64,000 nucleotides of DNA from Aldrovandia affinis (Eukaryota > Chordata > Actinopteri > Notacanthiformes > Halosauridae). Position numbers and translations under genes: made by a program. The notes under the pieces were generated by a model. That model was not told the DNA's origin and ran no database searches. It saw only the letters and a list, made by a program, of their open reading frames with translations. Of the stretch, positions 25,560 to 37,000 are shown in pieces (position 1 is the first letter of the stretch; each line of letters begins with the position of its first letter). Location of the stretch: assembly GCA_029706075.1 (NCBI GenBank), contig JAINUG010000305.1, positions 248,001-312,000 on the forward strand, written 5' to 3'.

Positions 25560-27045
25560 ACGGGGGGGCTTAGAGCCTTACTGTGACCTGAGTGTGCTTG
25601 TTTTTGTGTGCCTCTCCCAGCTACAGGTAGTGTGTGAGTGTGATTAGAGAGAAAGAGAGAGAGCAAGGGAGCACAATAATAAAATAAAAAAGGTGTAAGG
25701 TGTGTTCCTTGTGTGCACCGACTACTTTGCCTGACAGAGGCGCTAATGAGAACTGACACTGAAAATCCATCTGATTTCCTTTGTGGTAATAGCAGTCAGC
25801 TTGAATTAGCAGGAATGACAGATGAAACTCGCTCCAAATTTGTGTAATTCTCTTGGTGATAGACAAACACGAACAGGGCAGCAACTCAACTAAAATGATG
25901 AGCTTGATTACTTAATCCGTTGTGCATATGGATATCAGAGCGATCATACTGTGACATAATGTTCTGTGGAACAACTGAACAGTGAGCAGAAGCCACTGCA
26001 GATTTGAGCTGCTCTGGTCTGTGGAGGGGGCGAATAAAGCAAATTCCACATTGCATGTAAGGAAAAAACATTTATGTGAGGAAATAATATTTTTCATGAA
26101 TACCTGTGATTGCCTAGTGATGAAAAAAGGATCACTTGGTTTGTTAGTCAAAAGGAAAGACACATTAAAAGGTGGTAAGATTGAACTCTCAATTCAGTCT
26201 CTTTGAATAATACACTTCCCTGAAATACACCTAACATTGTCATTTGCTACCTAGTTTTCCATATGTATATATACATTTCTACCATTACATTAAGGTCACT
26301 CCTGAATAGACAGTAAACGTTGAACAGATGCCACGCAGACAACGTGGGTTTCAAAGTAAACACTGGGTCAATTATTCAAAACAATACAGTGCCTGAGCAG
26401 ATATTGCAATGGGCAAAGATTGCACTCAGTCTCTCTATAAATAGCAATACCTCCAATGTGTTCCCAATGCACAGAGCAAATCTTAAAATCCTGTCTAACA
26501 AATGCCCATTGACATATACTTATGGCCATGCCTCTTCCCCAGTCACCAACAGCCCCTTTAACCTCCTTACTTATTTTATTTTTCTAAAATGCTTTAGCAA
26601 CACCGGGTATCTCCTGTAATGCTAATGACACGTGCGTTTGAATGCGCTTGAATGCGTTTGAATGCGTAGAATGCGAATGCGACAGTTCCATTGAGGCGCC
26701 AGCATCCCGCCTGACGAAATCCAGTGGGAGAGGTGTCGTAGCTGCTGAGCTGGGTTTTCTCCAGAGTTTTCACACAGAGAAAGGTCACCTACACAGGGGG
26801 GAATTGCCGAGCCCTGTACTCGCACACTGAAGGGATCCCCAGGAACAGCCAGCTCAGACCCAGGGGATCCTGGGCCCCCACTGTTCTGCCTAACGATGCA
26901 TCCTGCGCTCTCGCTTGGCACAGAAACCAGAGAGAGAGAGAATTCTCAAGAGCTTCGCACGGCAGTCCATCCCTCCCATCCAGACCACGCTCTGCCTTTT
27001 ATCGTGAGGCGTGGTGGTTTTGTGCACCGTTATCTCCCAGTGCGC

Positions 27046-27078
27046 CCCTCTCCTCTCCTCTCCTCTCCTCTCCTCTCC
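27046..27078. repeat. (CTCCT)n short tandem repeat
   Basis: About six copies of the five-base unit TCTCC/CTCCT. Confidence 0.8.
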
Positions 27079-27274
27079 CGGGTCTCCTGCACTCTTATCT
27101 CGGCCGCTCATCCGCTGGTTTGGTTTGACACCTGGCCGGGGCCTCAGTGGCTGTGACACAGGTCAGGACTGTGGGGCTGAGGGGGCCACAGATTCCTCAA
27201 TACTCATCACATCCTGCGTAAGAAGGGCTGGAATAGGACAGCTGCCTCCAGTGCTGTGCCCCTGACCTCCCCAG

Positions 27275-27430
27275 CTCTCTCTCTGTCTCTCTTTCTCCTT
27301 CCCTCTCTCTCTCTCTCTTTCTCTCTTACTCCCTGTCACTCTCTGTCTCTCCATCCCTCTCTCTCTCTCACTCTCTCCTTCCCTCTCTCTTTCTCTCTCT
27401 GTCACTTTCTCCCACCCCCCTCTCTCTCTC
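27275..27430. repeat. (CT)n-rich pyrimidine tract
   Basis: Imperfect CTCTCT with interspersed TTCC and TGTC words. Apparent protein frames of Ser/Leu or Arg/Glu repeats are a by-product. Confidence 0.8.
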
Positions 27431-28480
27431 AAATTCAATTCAATTCAATGTGTTGTATTGGTATGCCACATATTTCATATACTACATATTCTGTATGCAG
27501 AAAATAAGTGTAACATATAAGAGCGTCTGCTCTTATAGTTTAGAAATAAAAAACAGCAAAAAACAAGTATTGTGTACTTCAAGTTATGAGTATGAGACAT
27601 AAACAATGTAATTATAATAATGGGAATTAACAGTAACACTAACAGTAAAATAAGATAAATGTATATTATTCTTTCAATAACAAAACTTAAATATATAATT
27701 ATTATAATTATTACATATTACATATCTATAGTTCAGAGATAGTCGGTGTTGGTTGGTTAGTCACTGTCCCTCAGGCTGTGGCAGGATATGACATATTGTG
27801 CTGCAAATTGAGCTGTTGACCCTCCCCTAAAAGGACTCACAGCATTTCCTCATTTGTCAGGGAATGGAATTTGTCTGTTTAGAAAATGATTTTATTTTTC
27901 TCTCTCTCTCCCCCTCTCCCTCTTGCTCCCTCCCTCTCTCTTTCTCTCTCTGTCACTTTCTCCCACCCCCTCTCTCTCTCAAATTCAATTCAATTCAATG
28001 TGTTGTATTGGTATGCCACATATTTCATATACTACATATTCTGTATGCAGAAAATAAGTGTAACATATAAGAGCGTCTGCTCTTATAGTTTAGAAATAAA
28101 AAACAGCAAAAAACAAGTATTGTGTACTTCAAGTTATGAGTATGAGACATAAACAATGTAATTATAATAATGGGAATTAACAGTAACACTAACAGTAAAA
28201 TAAGATAAATGTATATTATTCTTTCAATAACAAAACTTAAATATATAATTATTATAATTATTACATATTACATATCTATAGTTCAGAGATAGTCGGTGTT
28301 GGTTGGTTAGTCACTGTCCCTCAGGCTGTGGCAGGATATGACATATTGTGCTGCAAATTGAGCTGTTGACCCCTCCCCTAAAAGGACTCACAGCATTTCC
28401 TCATTTGTCAGGGAATGGAATTTGTCTGTTTAGAAAATGATTTTATTTTTCTCTCTCTCTCCCCCTCTCCCTCTTGCTCC
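27380..28480 (+). repeat. Near-identical 550-bp tandem duplication
   Basis: Two copies lie head to tail with an offset of 550 bp: for example TAGAAATAAAAAACAGC starts at 27541 and again at 28091. Reading them side by side shows only CT-tract length changes and one extra C near 28370. Each copy runs from a CT tract through AAATTCAATTCAATTCAATG, GAGCGTCTGCTCTTATAG and an AT-rich middle to GGAATGGAATTTGTCTGT and another CT tract. The unit may contain an older dispersed fish repeat. No gene is present. Confidence 0.85.
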
Positions 28481-28515
28481 CTCCCTCTCTTTCTCTCTGA
28501 TTTCAGAATATATCT

Positions 28516-28524
28516 AAAAATGTC

Positions 28525-28561
<37 letters not shown>

Positions 28562-28639
28562 TTCTCTTTCACTCTCTTTCTCTTTACCTCTCTCTCTCTC
28601 TTATTAGAGCTTGGTGATTTGGTGTTTGGATTTGGCCCC

Positions 28640-28675
<36 letters not shown>

Positions 28676-28690
28676 CTCTTTCCCCCTCTT
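28516..28690. repeat. (CT)n microsatellites
   Basis: Two CT runs (about 28525-28604 with interruptions and 28640-28672) follow the tandem duplication. Confidence 0.8.
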
Positions 28691-30244
28691 TCTCTGTCAG
28701 CGTTTTCTCACTGTTTCCCTCAAGCTGATGCATGATGGAGTTCAGTTGCTGGCACATCTAAAGCCATTGTCAGGGAAATGAAGGGCCGGATCAACAGCTC
28801 AGCCCCCATCCCCTTCCGTGCCCAGTGGACATCTCTGATGGAGAGATAATGCTGTTGGGGGGCCTTTGTGACTGGGGGGCCCGAGGTGGTGCGGCAGAGG
28901 GGTGCTGGGTGACCCCTGCTGTTTTGAGAAGGATGGCCACAGTTGGAGTGGTTACAGCTGCTTTGTCTGCCCACCACATAAATTAGTAGGTTCCACTTTT
29001 ATCCTTTCTTATACAAGAGGAAACAGCCTCCCCTCAAAATATTTACCAGTGTATAGCCAGGGTGGGGCATTTACATTTGTACCGCCTTGACAAAAAACAC
29101 AGGTGAACCTTGTCAATAGGTTTAAGAGGTCAATGGTTGCCTCAAGACGTTCCTGGAGTTTCACTGTTCAGTTCAATAATAGCTTCTGTGGAGCTGGGAT
29201 ATGATGTTATGTAAATATAGAAAACGGTTGGTTTTGCTTAAACTTGTCATTTGCGCTTTGTGATTGAACCTGGACCTGCTTGCCAAAGATATCAAAAGTA
29301 CTGCAACCTTTCCGGGAGTTAATTATTATACAATTATGCTATTACAGAGTTCAGGATTAACAAAAAAAAATGCACCGCAGCGTACTTTACACGTTGGTTC
29401 CCTGGCAAAGGTACATGTAAACACAAGCCCATGGCCTGTCTGTGACATTAGAAACCGTTTTGTGATTCCTTTGGGCAAAAAGCTGCAAATAGGACCATGT
29501 GAGCTCAAAGATCTCAAAAAGCATCAAACTCCGGTTTGTCTCAAGCTGAGACGGAAACGATCCTACACCTTATTGGTCTGTCGGAGGGAAACAGCATGCG
29601 TGCTACGTACGTGTGTTTCATTCGCACCATGTGTTGAAAACAAAAAAAGACCCTTACAGAAAAGGCGCCTGCTCTCCAGAGCACCGAGTGCATGAAACGT
29701 GTCATAAATAATGATTCATGCGAGGAGAGGGATTACGAACCCCGCCCCCCCATAGAGCGGGGAGCGCTGACCCCATTCCTGAACGTCTCCTCCATCCTTA
29801 AAAGCACCATGGAGCGCCGCTCTGGAACAGATCACATTCGATAGTCCTAAAAGTGTCACAGGCCCTCCGAAAGGGAACGCTAACATTCACTCCTGGCTGC
29901 ACCCTTTGACCCCAGAACCATTTTTCAGGAGGCTTCAAGTCAACGATGCTGTTCCTTTGTCTTTTGGAAAGCTCTCCTGTTATTTGTCTGTTTGCTCTTG
30001 TGGGACGCCGTCAAAGCGTCACGCTCTCTCTTGCACTCTGTCCTTCTCTCCGGGTCCTGTTTTTGTTCCAGACCGCTCCATCACGGCAGCTTTGTGTGAA
30101 CGAGGACATTTTCCCCTGGCGTGACTCAACACGTGCCCACAGACTCACTGCACATACGAGGTGCGAATCGGCGAAAAGACAGTCTTAAAACCAAGTTCAA
30201 AAGGAGTTGCGTATCTCCCGGACTGTCTGTTCCGTCCCGTGTTG
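28691..30244. other. Intergenic, unique sequence with one long open frame
   Basis: Positions 29264-29695 form an open frame of 143 codons on the + strand. It has no recognisable domain, no flanking splice signals that make an exon, and a basic low-identity composition. I do not call it a gene. Confidence 0.45.
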
Positions 30245-30545
30245 TACTTCCCGTAGCTCAGTGGGTAGAGCATGGCACTGGCAATGCCAAGGTTGTGGGT
30301 TCGATCCCACAGGACTACATGTCTGTCGTTCGGATGAGACGGTAAAAACCGAGGTCCTGACTCTTTGTGGTCATAAAAAATCCCATGGCGCTTCTTGGAA
30401 AGAGTAGGGTGTGAACCCGGTGTCCTGGCCAAATTCCAAACCAAGACAATATATATACTGTACATGGCATTCATTCATTCATTCCCTCCCTCCTGGCCTC
30501 TCCACTGTGTATCTGATGTGCAGTGAGTTTGTACTAGCACACTAT
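30245..30545 (+). mobile_element. tRNA-Ala-like SINE, 5' part
   Basis: The first 70 bases look like a tRNA: box A GTAGCTCAGTGGGTAGAGCA, an anticodon arm TGGCA-CTGGCAA-TGCCA (anticodon GGC, alanine-like) and box B GGTTCGATCCC. A body typical of a long fish SINE follows (GTTCGGATGAGACGGTAAAA, GGTCCTGACTCTTTGTGGTC, GGTGTCCTGGCCAAATTCC). It breaks off near 30545 and resumes at about 31449, split by an L2-like LINE. The continuing SINE body rules out a working tRNA gene. Confidence 0.75.
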
Positions 30546-31448
30546 GGAGCCAAATGACTCAGTTGCTTTGTGCTCCTTGACAGCCTGTCTGTCTGCCGTA
30601 GAACAATGGATGAGTAAAAACTTTGTGGAGGACAAAACGGAAGTTTTATTACTTGGCCCAAAAGACAAAAGGGAAGTAGTTTTTAATAACTTGCGGAGCA
30701 ATACGCTGCCTAGTTCTCTGGGGAAATTGACTTCTTGGATCAAACCTGAAGTCACAAGTCTTGGTGTTGTCCTAGACTCAGATTTAAGTTTCAAGTCCCA
30801 AATCAACAAGGTGACAAAAACATCATTTTTCCATCTTAAAAATATAGCAAAAGTTTGACAATTTATTAAACAACAAGATGCTGAAAAATTGATTCACGCC
30901 TTTGTTTCATTAAGGTTGGACTATTGCAACTCTGTCTATTCTGGTTGCCCAAAAAACGCTTTAAGGAGCCTCCAGCTCGTTCAAAATGCGGCAGCCAGAA
31001 TCCTCACTAGAAGCCCTACATGGACTGGCGCCAGGGTATTTGTCCGATGCGCTTCGGCCATATATTCCGGCGCGTGCCCTCCGGTTGCAGGATGCGGGGT
31101 TATTAGTTGTCCCGCCTGTGGCCAAAAAAACGGTTGGAGGTAGGGCATTCTATTTTAGAGCTCCTTTTCTATGGAATAGTCTCCCCATCTCTATTAGGGA
31201 GGCTGATTCCACTAATGTTTTTAAATCCAGACTCAAAACACACTTATTCACAAAATTTTATGGCTGAGTGTGGTGTACATATGCGCACGCACACACATAC
31301 ATACACATACACAGTTTTTAAAATTATATTAATTTGAGTACATTTAAGTTTTTCTTTTCTTTTTCTTTTCTGTTAAGCACTTTGAGACCACTCTGCGATG
31401 AAAAGCGCTATATAAATGAGGGTTCTTCTTCTTCTTATTATTATTATT
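30546..31448 (+). mobile_element. L2-like LINE, 3' fragment, nested in a SINE
   Basis: It encodes the C-terminal part of an L2-type ORF2. Recognisable pieces are KTEVLLLGPKDKR, ITSLGVVLDSDLSFK-type sequence (VTSLGVVLDSDLSFK here), FVSLRLDYCNSVYSG, LQLVQNAAARILT, and, after a deletion and frameshift near 31010, LHGLAPGYLSD...FYFRAPFLWNSLP and FKSRLKTHLF. The stop is followed by a short 3'UTR ending GAAAAGCGCTATATAAATGA and (TTC)n/(ATT)n at 31424-31450. The insertion splits the SINE around it. Confidence 0.75.
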
Positions 31449-31575
31449 ATAACTTCACCCAGGTGGGTGCTGCACATTGGTGGTGGTTGAGGTGAGTTGC
31501 TCCTATCATTGTAAAGCACTTTGGGTTCCTTGAAAAGCGCTATATAAAATCAGATTCAATTCAATTCAATTCAAT
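31449..31575 (+). mobile_element. SINE 3' part resumed after the L2 insertion
   Basis: Sequence CACCCAGGTGGGTGCTGCAC and CATTGGTGGTGGTTGAGG continues the SINE interrupted near 30545. The 3' end is GAAAAGCGCTATATAAAATC with an (ATTCA)n tail. This end is the same motif as the 3' end of the inserted LINE (about 31399-31418). Confidence 0.7.
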
Positions 31576-31637
31576 CTCACAGAAAAGCTGCACAAATATA
31601 TATATAAACATATATATTTATACATATACTGTATATA

Positions 31638-32190
31638 CACTACCGTTAAAAAGTTTGGGGTCACCTTCCATCTGGACTATGGCTAATCGGGCACTCCTTC
31701 ATTCTTCAGCAAGATAACGACCCGAAACACACCTTGAAGTTGTGCAAGAACTATCTGGTGAAGGAGGAATGTGAAAAACAACTCAAACTAAAGACCTGGC
31801 CTGCCCAGTGTCCAGACCTCAATCCCATAGAACTTGTGTGGGACAAACTGGAAAGGAAGAGTCAAAGCAAAGCAACCCACAAGTTTCTCTGGGAATTGCT
31901 GCAGGATAGCTGGGAAAACATGTCGGGTGATTTCCTGCTAAAACGTATTAACCGAATGGCCACTGTTTGTGAGGCTATTCTCACGTCAAAGGGTGACTAT
32001 TTTGAGGAATCCAAGATTCAATTTTCAATATAATTTTCTTGAACATTTCTTTGATGTTCATTTTGTTCATTGTTACATGTGTTTTTTCTCATTTTAAAGT
32101 ATTTTCAGAAATGTATACGGTGTAAAGCATTGTCAATTATGAGATAAAAATAGTTTCCAGCAGGTGACCCCAAACTTTTGAACGGTAGTG
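31638..32190 (+). mobile_element. Tc1/mariner element, internally deleted, DD38E type
   Basis: Terminal inverted repeats of 28 bp lie at 31638-31665 and 32163-32190, starting CACTACCGTT and matching at 27 of 28 positions. TA dinucleotides flank both ends (31636-31637 and 32191-32192), as expected for Tc1/mariner. Only the C-terminal third of the transposase remains, so most of the 5' part is deleted. At about 550 bp it is less than half the usual length. It cannot move on its own but keeps both ends. Confidence 0.85.
31668..32033 (+). pseudogene. Transposase C-terminal remnant (DD38E)
   Basis: An open frame runs from inside the left repeat to a stop at 32031-32033. LQQDNDPKH (31704-31730) holds the second catalytic aspartate. 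CPDLNPIELVWDKLERK holds the final glutamate. Exactly 38 residues separate this D from the E, where Tc1 proper has 34. The end GDYFEESKI is typical of the superfamily. The N-terminal DNA-binding domain and first catalytic D are absent. Spacing points to the DD38E (Intruder) sibling of Tc1. Confidence 0.75.
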
Positions 32191-32206
32191 TATATATAAA
32201 CATATA

Positions 32207-32220
32207 TATTTATAGATATA

Positions 32221-32251
<31 letters not shown>

Positions 32252-32252
32252 A
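32207..32252. repeat. (TA)n tract
   Basis: A TA-rich stretch just right of the Tc1-like element; a similar stretch lies on its left (31598-31637). The element thus sits inside a TA-rich tract. Confidence 0.75.
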
Positions 32253-32765
32253 GTCACATAATTGGGACAAGGTTAGGAGAGCCCGTACTTGTGCACCATA
32301 GTGTGAAGAGCGGTCCGTTCATCACTGGGTCCCCCGGTGAGGTGCTCCTGATCTATGGCGGGCAACATGGTCCTGGGGGATATCAGGGCTTCTACATCAT
32401 GGCAGGATTTCTTGTCCTTGTTCTCAGAGAGAAAAGCCACTGGTTCTGAAAGCACACCGCTTCTGAAAGGGTTTGGAGTCTGATGTTGTCAGAGCACTGG
32501 CCACACAGGAGCTCACTTCAGTGAGTGCAGGTTCATATCAACTCCCTCTGTCAATAAAGTTTCTTCCCTCTTATCGAATGAAATGGAGGAGACTGGAAAA
32601 TAAGAAAACTTTCTTTTAGGAATGATATTTTTCTTATTTCTGCCACTCGATTCAATATTTTTGCAAAATATTATTTTATACTTTATTCTATTGTATTGTA
32701 TTTTTTTCTCACATTCAAAACAAGTACATATACGTACGTTGATATTACATAAAAGCTGATGAAAT

Positions 32766-32980
32766 TACATTACAGTCATTTAGCAGACGCTCTTATCCAG
32801 AGCGACTTACAGTTTTACATTTCTTTACAATCCATTTATACAACTGGATATGTTACTGAAGCAATTCAGGTTAAGCACCTTGCTCAAGGGTACAACAGCA
32901 GTGCCCCCACCTGGGAATCGAACCAGCAACCTCTAAGTTACAAGCCCAGTTCCCCTAACCATTACACTACTACCGCCAAC
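32766..32980 (-). mobile_element. tRNA-derived SINE with L2-type tail
   Basis: On the minus strand the head is GGCGGTAGTAGTGTAATGGT with box A. Box B is GGTTCGATTCC, then GGGCACTGCTGTTGTACCCT and TGAGCAAGGTGCTTAACC. The 3' end is GTCGCTCTGGATAAGAGCGT followed by CTGCTAAATGACTGTAATGT. This tail is widespread in fish and resembles tails of L2-clade LINEs. Its A and B boxes are well kept, which suggests moderate age. Confidence 0.75.
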
Positions 32981-33495
32981 ATGAGTGCAATGTGATATTT
33001 ACATACATTTTCCTTTCATTTTATGGCTGCTAGACCTCTGTCTTGCACAGTGCTCCATTCTGAACTACTACACAAGGGTTAAAACCTCACATAAAATAAC
33101 AGCAGTAAGGGCCGTGGAAGCAGAACTAGGGTCCAGAGAGACAACAGCGACTCAGCAGCCATACTATACCTCCGACGTTGTGGGGTGTATGACATGAGCT
33201 GTTACCCCACCTTCACCTCACGCAGCAGGAGGTATGTCAGGAGGTGAGAGTTCAAATGTGGGGTAGGATGATTGACAGGGGGACACACTGGAGCACTTGG
33301 CCACTTACGCCGTGTGTGTGAGGGTGGAGAGTGAGCCTTCGCACACTGCTGTCTCTACAGCTACAGCACTGAGCTTGTGACTGACGTCTCTCTGTCCATC
33401 AAAGTGTGACCCCGGGGCCTCTTTTAATGAGATCCATTCCGCACAACGCCTGCCGCTTCTCACACCTCTCTCATCGCTCTATATTAGTCAGATAC

Positions 33496-33498
<3 letters not shown>

Positions 33499-33542
<44 letters not shown>

Positions 33543-33760
33543 GCATGGGCATGTACGTTTGTGTGTGTCTGTGGATAAATGGATGTGCATGTGTATCTGT
33601 TTGTTTTGTGTATCTATATTGGTGTGTGTGTATGAGTGTGGATGATATAGTGTGTGTACGTGTGTGCATGCAAACTGTGCAGATGTCAATGCATAGGTGT
33701 GTGTATGTGTGTGTGTGTGAGTGTGCATGGGTACATACTGTATGTGTGTGGATGCATGGG
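33499..33760. repeat. (GT)n microsatellite and degenerate GT-rich tract
   Basis: A pure run at 33499-33538 is followed by about 220 bp of broken GT/GTAT words. Apparent Cys/Val or His/Thr frames are repeat artefacts. Confidence 0.85.
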
Positions 33761-33766
33761 TATGTA

Positions 33767-34095
33767 CAGTTAATGACCAAAAACTTGGTAGATGATGGAC
33801 ACAAAGTATATTAAAAGCTTATGCTTCCACACAGGTGTTGTTCCTGAGTTAATTAAGCAATTAACATCACACCATACTCATGGTCATGTAAAGAAAATTC
33901 TGGCTAGAAGATGAGACCTCAAAGAGGTCTTTCAAAGAGGGTGATTGTTGGAACACGTTTGGCAGGATGAAGACAGTTGAACTTGCTGATGTTTCACAAG
34001 AAATGAATGTCCCTGCATTAGTTTGAGGTGCGAGGCTAAACAGGCGAGCAACTCTCAATCAATTGACTGCAAATTTCAATCTAGTCCATTGAGAA
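33767..34095 (+). mobile_element. Probable decayed Tc1-like element, 5' part
   Basis: After a TA at 33765 the sequence CAGTTAATGACCAAAA starts like a Tc1 end. TGTTCCTGAGTTAATTAAGC and AATTAACATCACACCAT resemble the subterminal region of a fish Tc1-like family. Near 33972-34075 a broken frame reads SQEMNVPAL and RATLNQLTANFN, like transposase N-terminal helix-turn-helix pieces. There is no right end. Confidence 0.4.
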
Positions 34096-37000
34096 TTCTA
34101 CAGAGCACGATACCATAGTCTAGGGCCATATGAAATCCATTTTATTATTTTAGGGAACCATTTTATTTTTTCCAGATTTTCTTGGTTCCAAAAATTCTGA
34201 CTTCCATTTTCTCCATGAAAAAGAAAGAAAATATATTTAAGCACGTTGACGCTTATTGTGATGAATGTTATTCTGAGGGCAGCTCTGCCATGGAGGAAGA
34301 ATGAAACGTGATTGGTCAGCTCAACGGCCATCCTACAGAGAGCTCTCATTGCTCCAAAAGGGTAGTTCAGATGCAGCCAGTCTTTATGAATGGTAATATA
34401 ACATACAATTATTTATGTCCTCAGTTCTCCATTGCATGTTGCTGTTTCTTAGCTAAGCTCACAAATGAGGTGAACATATTCATTTTATATAGCCTGTTAA
34501 CTAAATAGCTTGCGCACCACAAAGTGTCTAGCAAGCTAGCTCTTATGAAAGCTGAAATAAGCTAGCCAGCTACCTGGCTTGCAAACTTTTTGATAGCCTG
34601 TTAGCAAACTAGTTGGCTAGCTACAAATCTGGTTAAAAGGAAAGTATAAACTTGTCCAAACTCTAGCACAGACAGTCCTGATTTTGTCATTTGCGTGGAG
34701 AGAGTGTCCAGCCATGGCATCGGTAAGTCACTGTCACACTCCACACGACCCCTCTCATCATGACTGAGTTAAAACCACGAATATTTAGAGACAGAGATAA
34801 ACGGAGAAAGAGATGACTGCTGTCTTGATCTTTGTGCACACAAAGTGCCTTGATCTGCCGTTGCATCGTGTCTTGTCTTGATTTTCCTGAGGGGATCCCT
34901 AGTAAACATAGGACTGATTTTTGAAGAGGCCTTCAGTGCAGTGCTGTACCTATCGTTATTCCTCCGCAGTGGGAAATATCTCATACTCTCCTGCACTTTT
35001 ATCAACTGTTCTTAATTGTATTGCTAACAGAGCTTTGCATTTCTAATTTTCTGGCAATCACAGTGTTTTAATGTGCTCTGAGCTGAGGTGGTTGTTAAAA
35101 ACATTGATCTTTCTCTATCTCTCTCTTTAATAATGTGCACTGCGGATGAGGTGAGTTTTTTTGGTGTGTGAACATGAAGGCTATGTTCATGTAACCATGC
35201 GAGGTGCTATGGAAGTGTTGGTGTTCATCTTTAATTGTTAGGTTTTCTTTAATGATCCAACAAATGTTCATTTAACTTAAAATTCTCTACCTCTCCCTCG
35301 TTACCCCCCCCCCCCACTACCCACTTGCTGCACATTCCTCAGGCTGGAAGAATCCCACACCTTCACACAAACACTGTGGCTCTTTTAGCGCATGAAGACT
35401 CACGATGTGGTGCACCCAGATCTTCTGGTGTTAATCCCCAGCTGCAATTCAGAGCCCTACAAATGAAACATCCATACGTAGGTCATTTAAGAGAGGGGGA
35501 AAACGGAGCAGAATCGATCTCTGAGCTTTTGTGGTGCCTTGCTATATTTTCTGGACTTGATCCACGAAGCACAAAGGCACTCAAGGCTGGAGCAAAGTTT
35601 TCATCCTCTGTGTTGCTTGAGTTATGGAGAGAGGCTCCACCACAGCACCGCACTATCAAGGGAATGCAAGAAAGCAAACATACACTGCAAGTCTGTTTAA
35701 CGATCAGACACTCGCATACTTATTTGTATATTTAATTGCTTATTTGAGTAGGGACAAATACAATTAAAACATTGACACATTGAATTAACAGCAGTCAGAT
35801 GCATCGCACCATCAAACTTTTTAGCATGTGCTAATTTCCAGAACACACGCACACACACACATCAGATTTTGCTGGGCTGATTTTGGTTGCATTGTTTGCA
35901 ATGTATTTATTTTGTGATGCCAAGAATTTTCTTATTATTATCCATAAGAGTCCATGAGGTATAGCTCCTCAACCAGTACAATATGGGAAGGGAAAAGGGG
36001 TTTTCTCAGTAGAATATCCTGGTGGCTTAACTTAAATTGTGGATAATAAGTCACTATATCTTTCTTGGGGATGGTGGAAGAGAGGCTGAGTGATACTGGT
36101 GGAGGGACACACCAGATTACATCAGAGTCCACTGCATTGCAAATGAAAGGGTCTGGTCTTTAGACTTCCTGTTTGGTGAGGTTCAGCAGTATGGTCTTAC
36201 TTCCTGTTTGGTGAGGATCAGTAGTATGGTCTTACTTTCTGTTTGGTGAGGTCCAGTGGAATGGGAAGTGTCAGGGACAAACAGGGAGACAGAATAAATG
36301 AGAAACTATATATATTACAGGCACTGAACCAAAAGCATTTATGTTAATGTTCCGCTAAAGGTGTTTGTCATCTCACACTATATAAAAAATAGTTATATGA
36401 CTATTTGAAGACACCAACCCGCACAAAGGGTAAATCAATTTGTACTTTGAGTTTAGATAGTTTATGCTTATTACCTCAATTTTCCAATAAACATCTGAAT
36501 AATGATGCTATATCGATGGAGGCTTAGTATCAGATGTTTCTTGACATTACGAAACCACATGTTTGGTGATAAAGGTCCATTTTCTACCTGGTTCCTCAAG
36601 GTGTGTGTGTGTGTGGAGGGGAGGGGGGGGGAGTCATTTCAGATTCCCCTCTCCACTGCAGATAAATCCACGCACTCCAGCCAAACATAGCAGACTTGCT
36701 GGCCGGATTCTCATCACACTTCATTTGGAGTAAGAATGATGTCAGCTGATATTTTACTGCGGTGTGGAAGGACACAAAGCAGGGTTTAGCGCCATGCACA
36801 CATTCCTCCGGTACAGAGGGAGCTCGCAGGGCGGCCGCTAAAAGTCAGTTTATGTTGGCTGACAAAATACTGGCAGAGGTACTTAGGAATAAAGCTTTAT
36901 GGTCTAACGGTAATTACAAAAGTCATTAATTAACTGCAGATGAGGTTTTTTTGGGGGGGTTTTCTCTCTAATAAATGAATACCAAACTAGCTATTCAAAA

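Larger units (their letters stand above)
23191..27045. other. Intergenic, repeats plus unique sequence
   Basis: Between the minisatellites and GT arrays listed separately, the sequence is unique with no supported exon. Near 26634-26684 GAATGCG words recur several times. Confidence 0.5.

Noticed and set aside
27163-28674. Arg/Glu or Ser/Leu repeat proteins
   Set aside because: They are translations of CT/GA tracts within and around the tandem duplication.
29264-29695. 143-codon protein gene
   Set aside because: No domain, no splice context and no recognisable family; long frames of this size arise by chance in 64 kb.
30250-30320. Working tRNA-Ala gene
   Set aside because: A and B boxes and an anticodon arm are present, but the sequence runs straight into a SINE body with no terminator T-run, so it is a SINE head.
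33484-33804. His/Thr-rich or Cys/Val-rich proteins
   Set aside because: They are translations of GT/CA microsatellite sequence; the same holds at 24449-24670, 25291-25759 and 43712-44083.
35325-35735. 136-codon protein gene
   Set aside because: No recognisable motif and no supporting signals.
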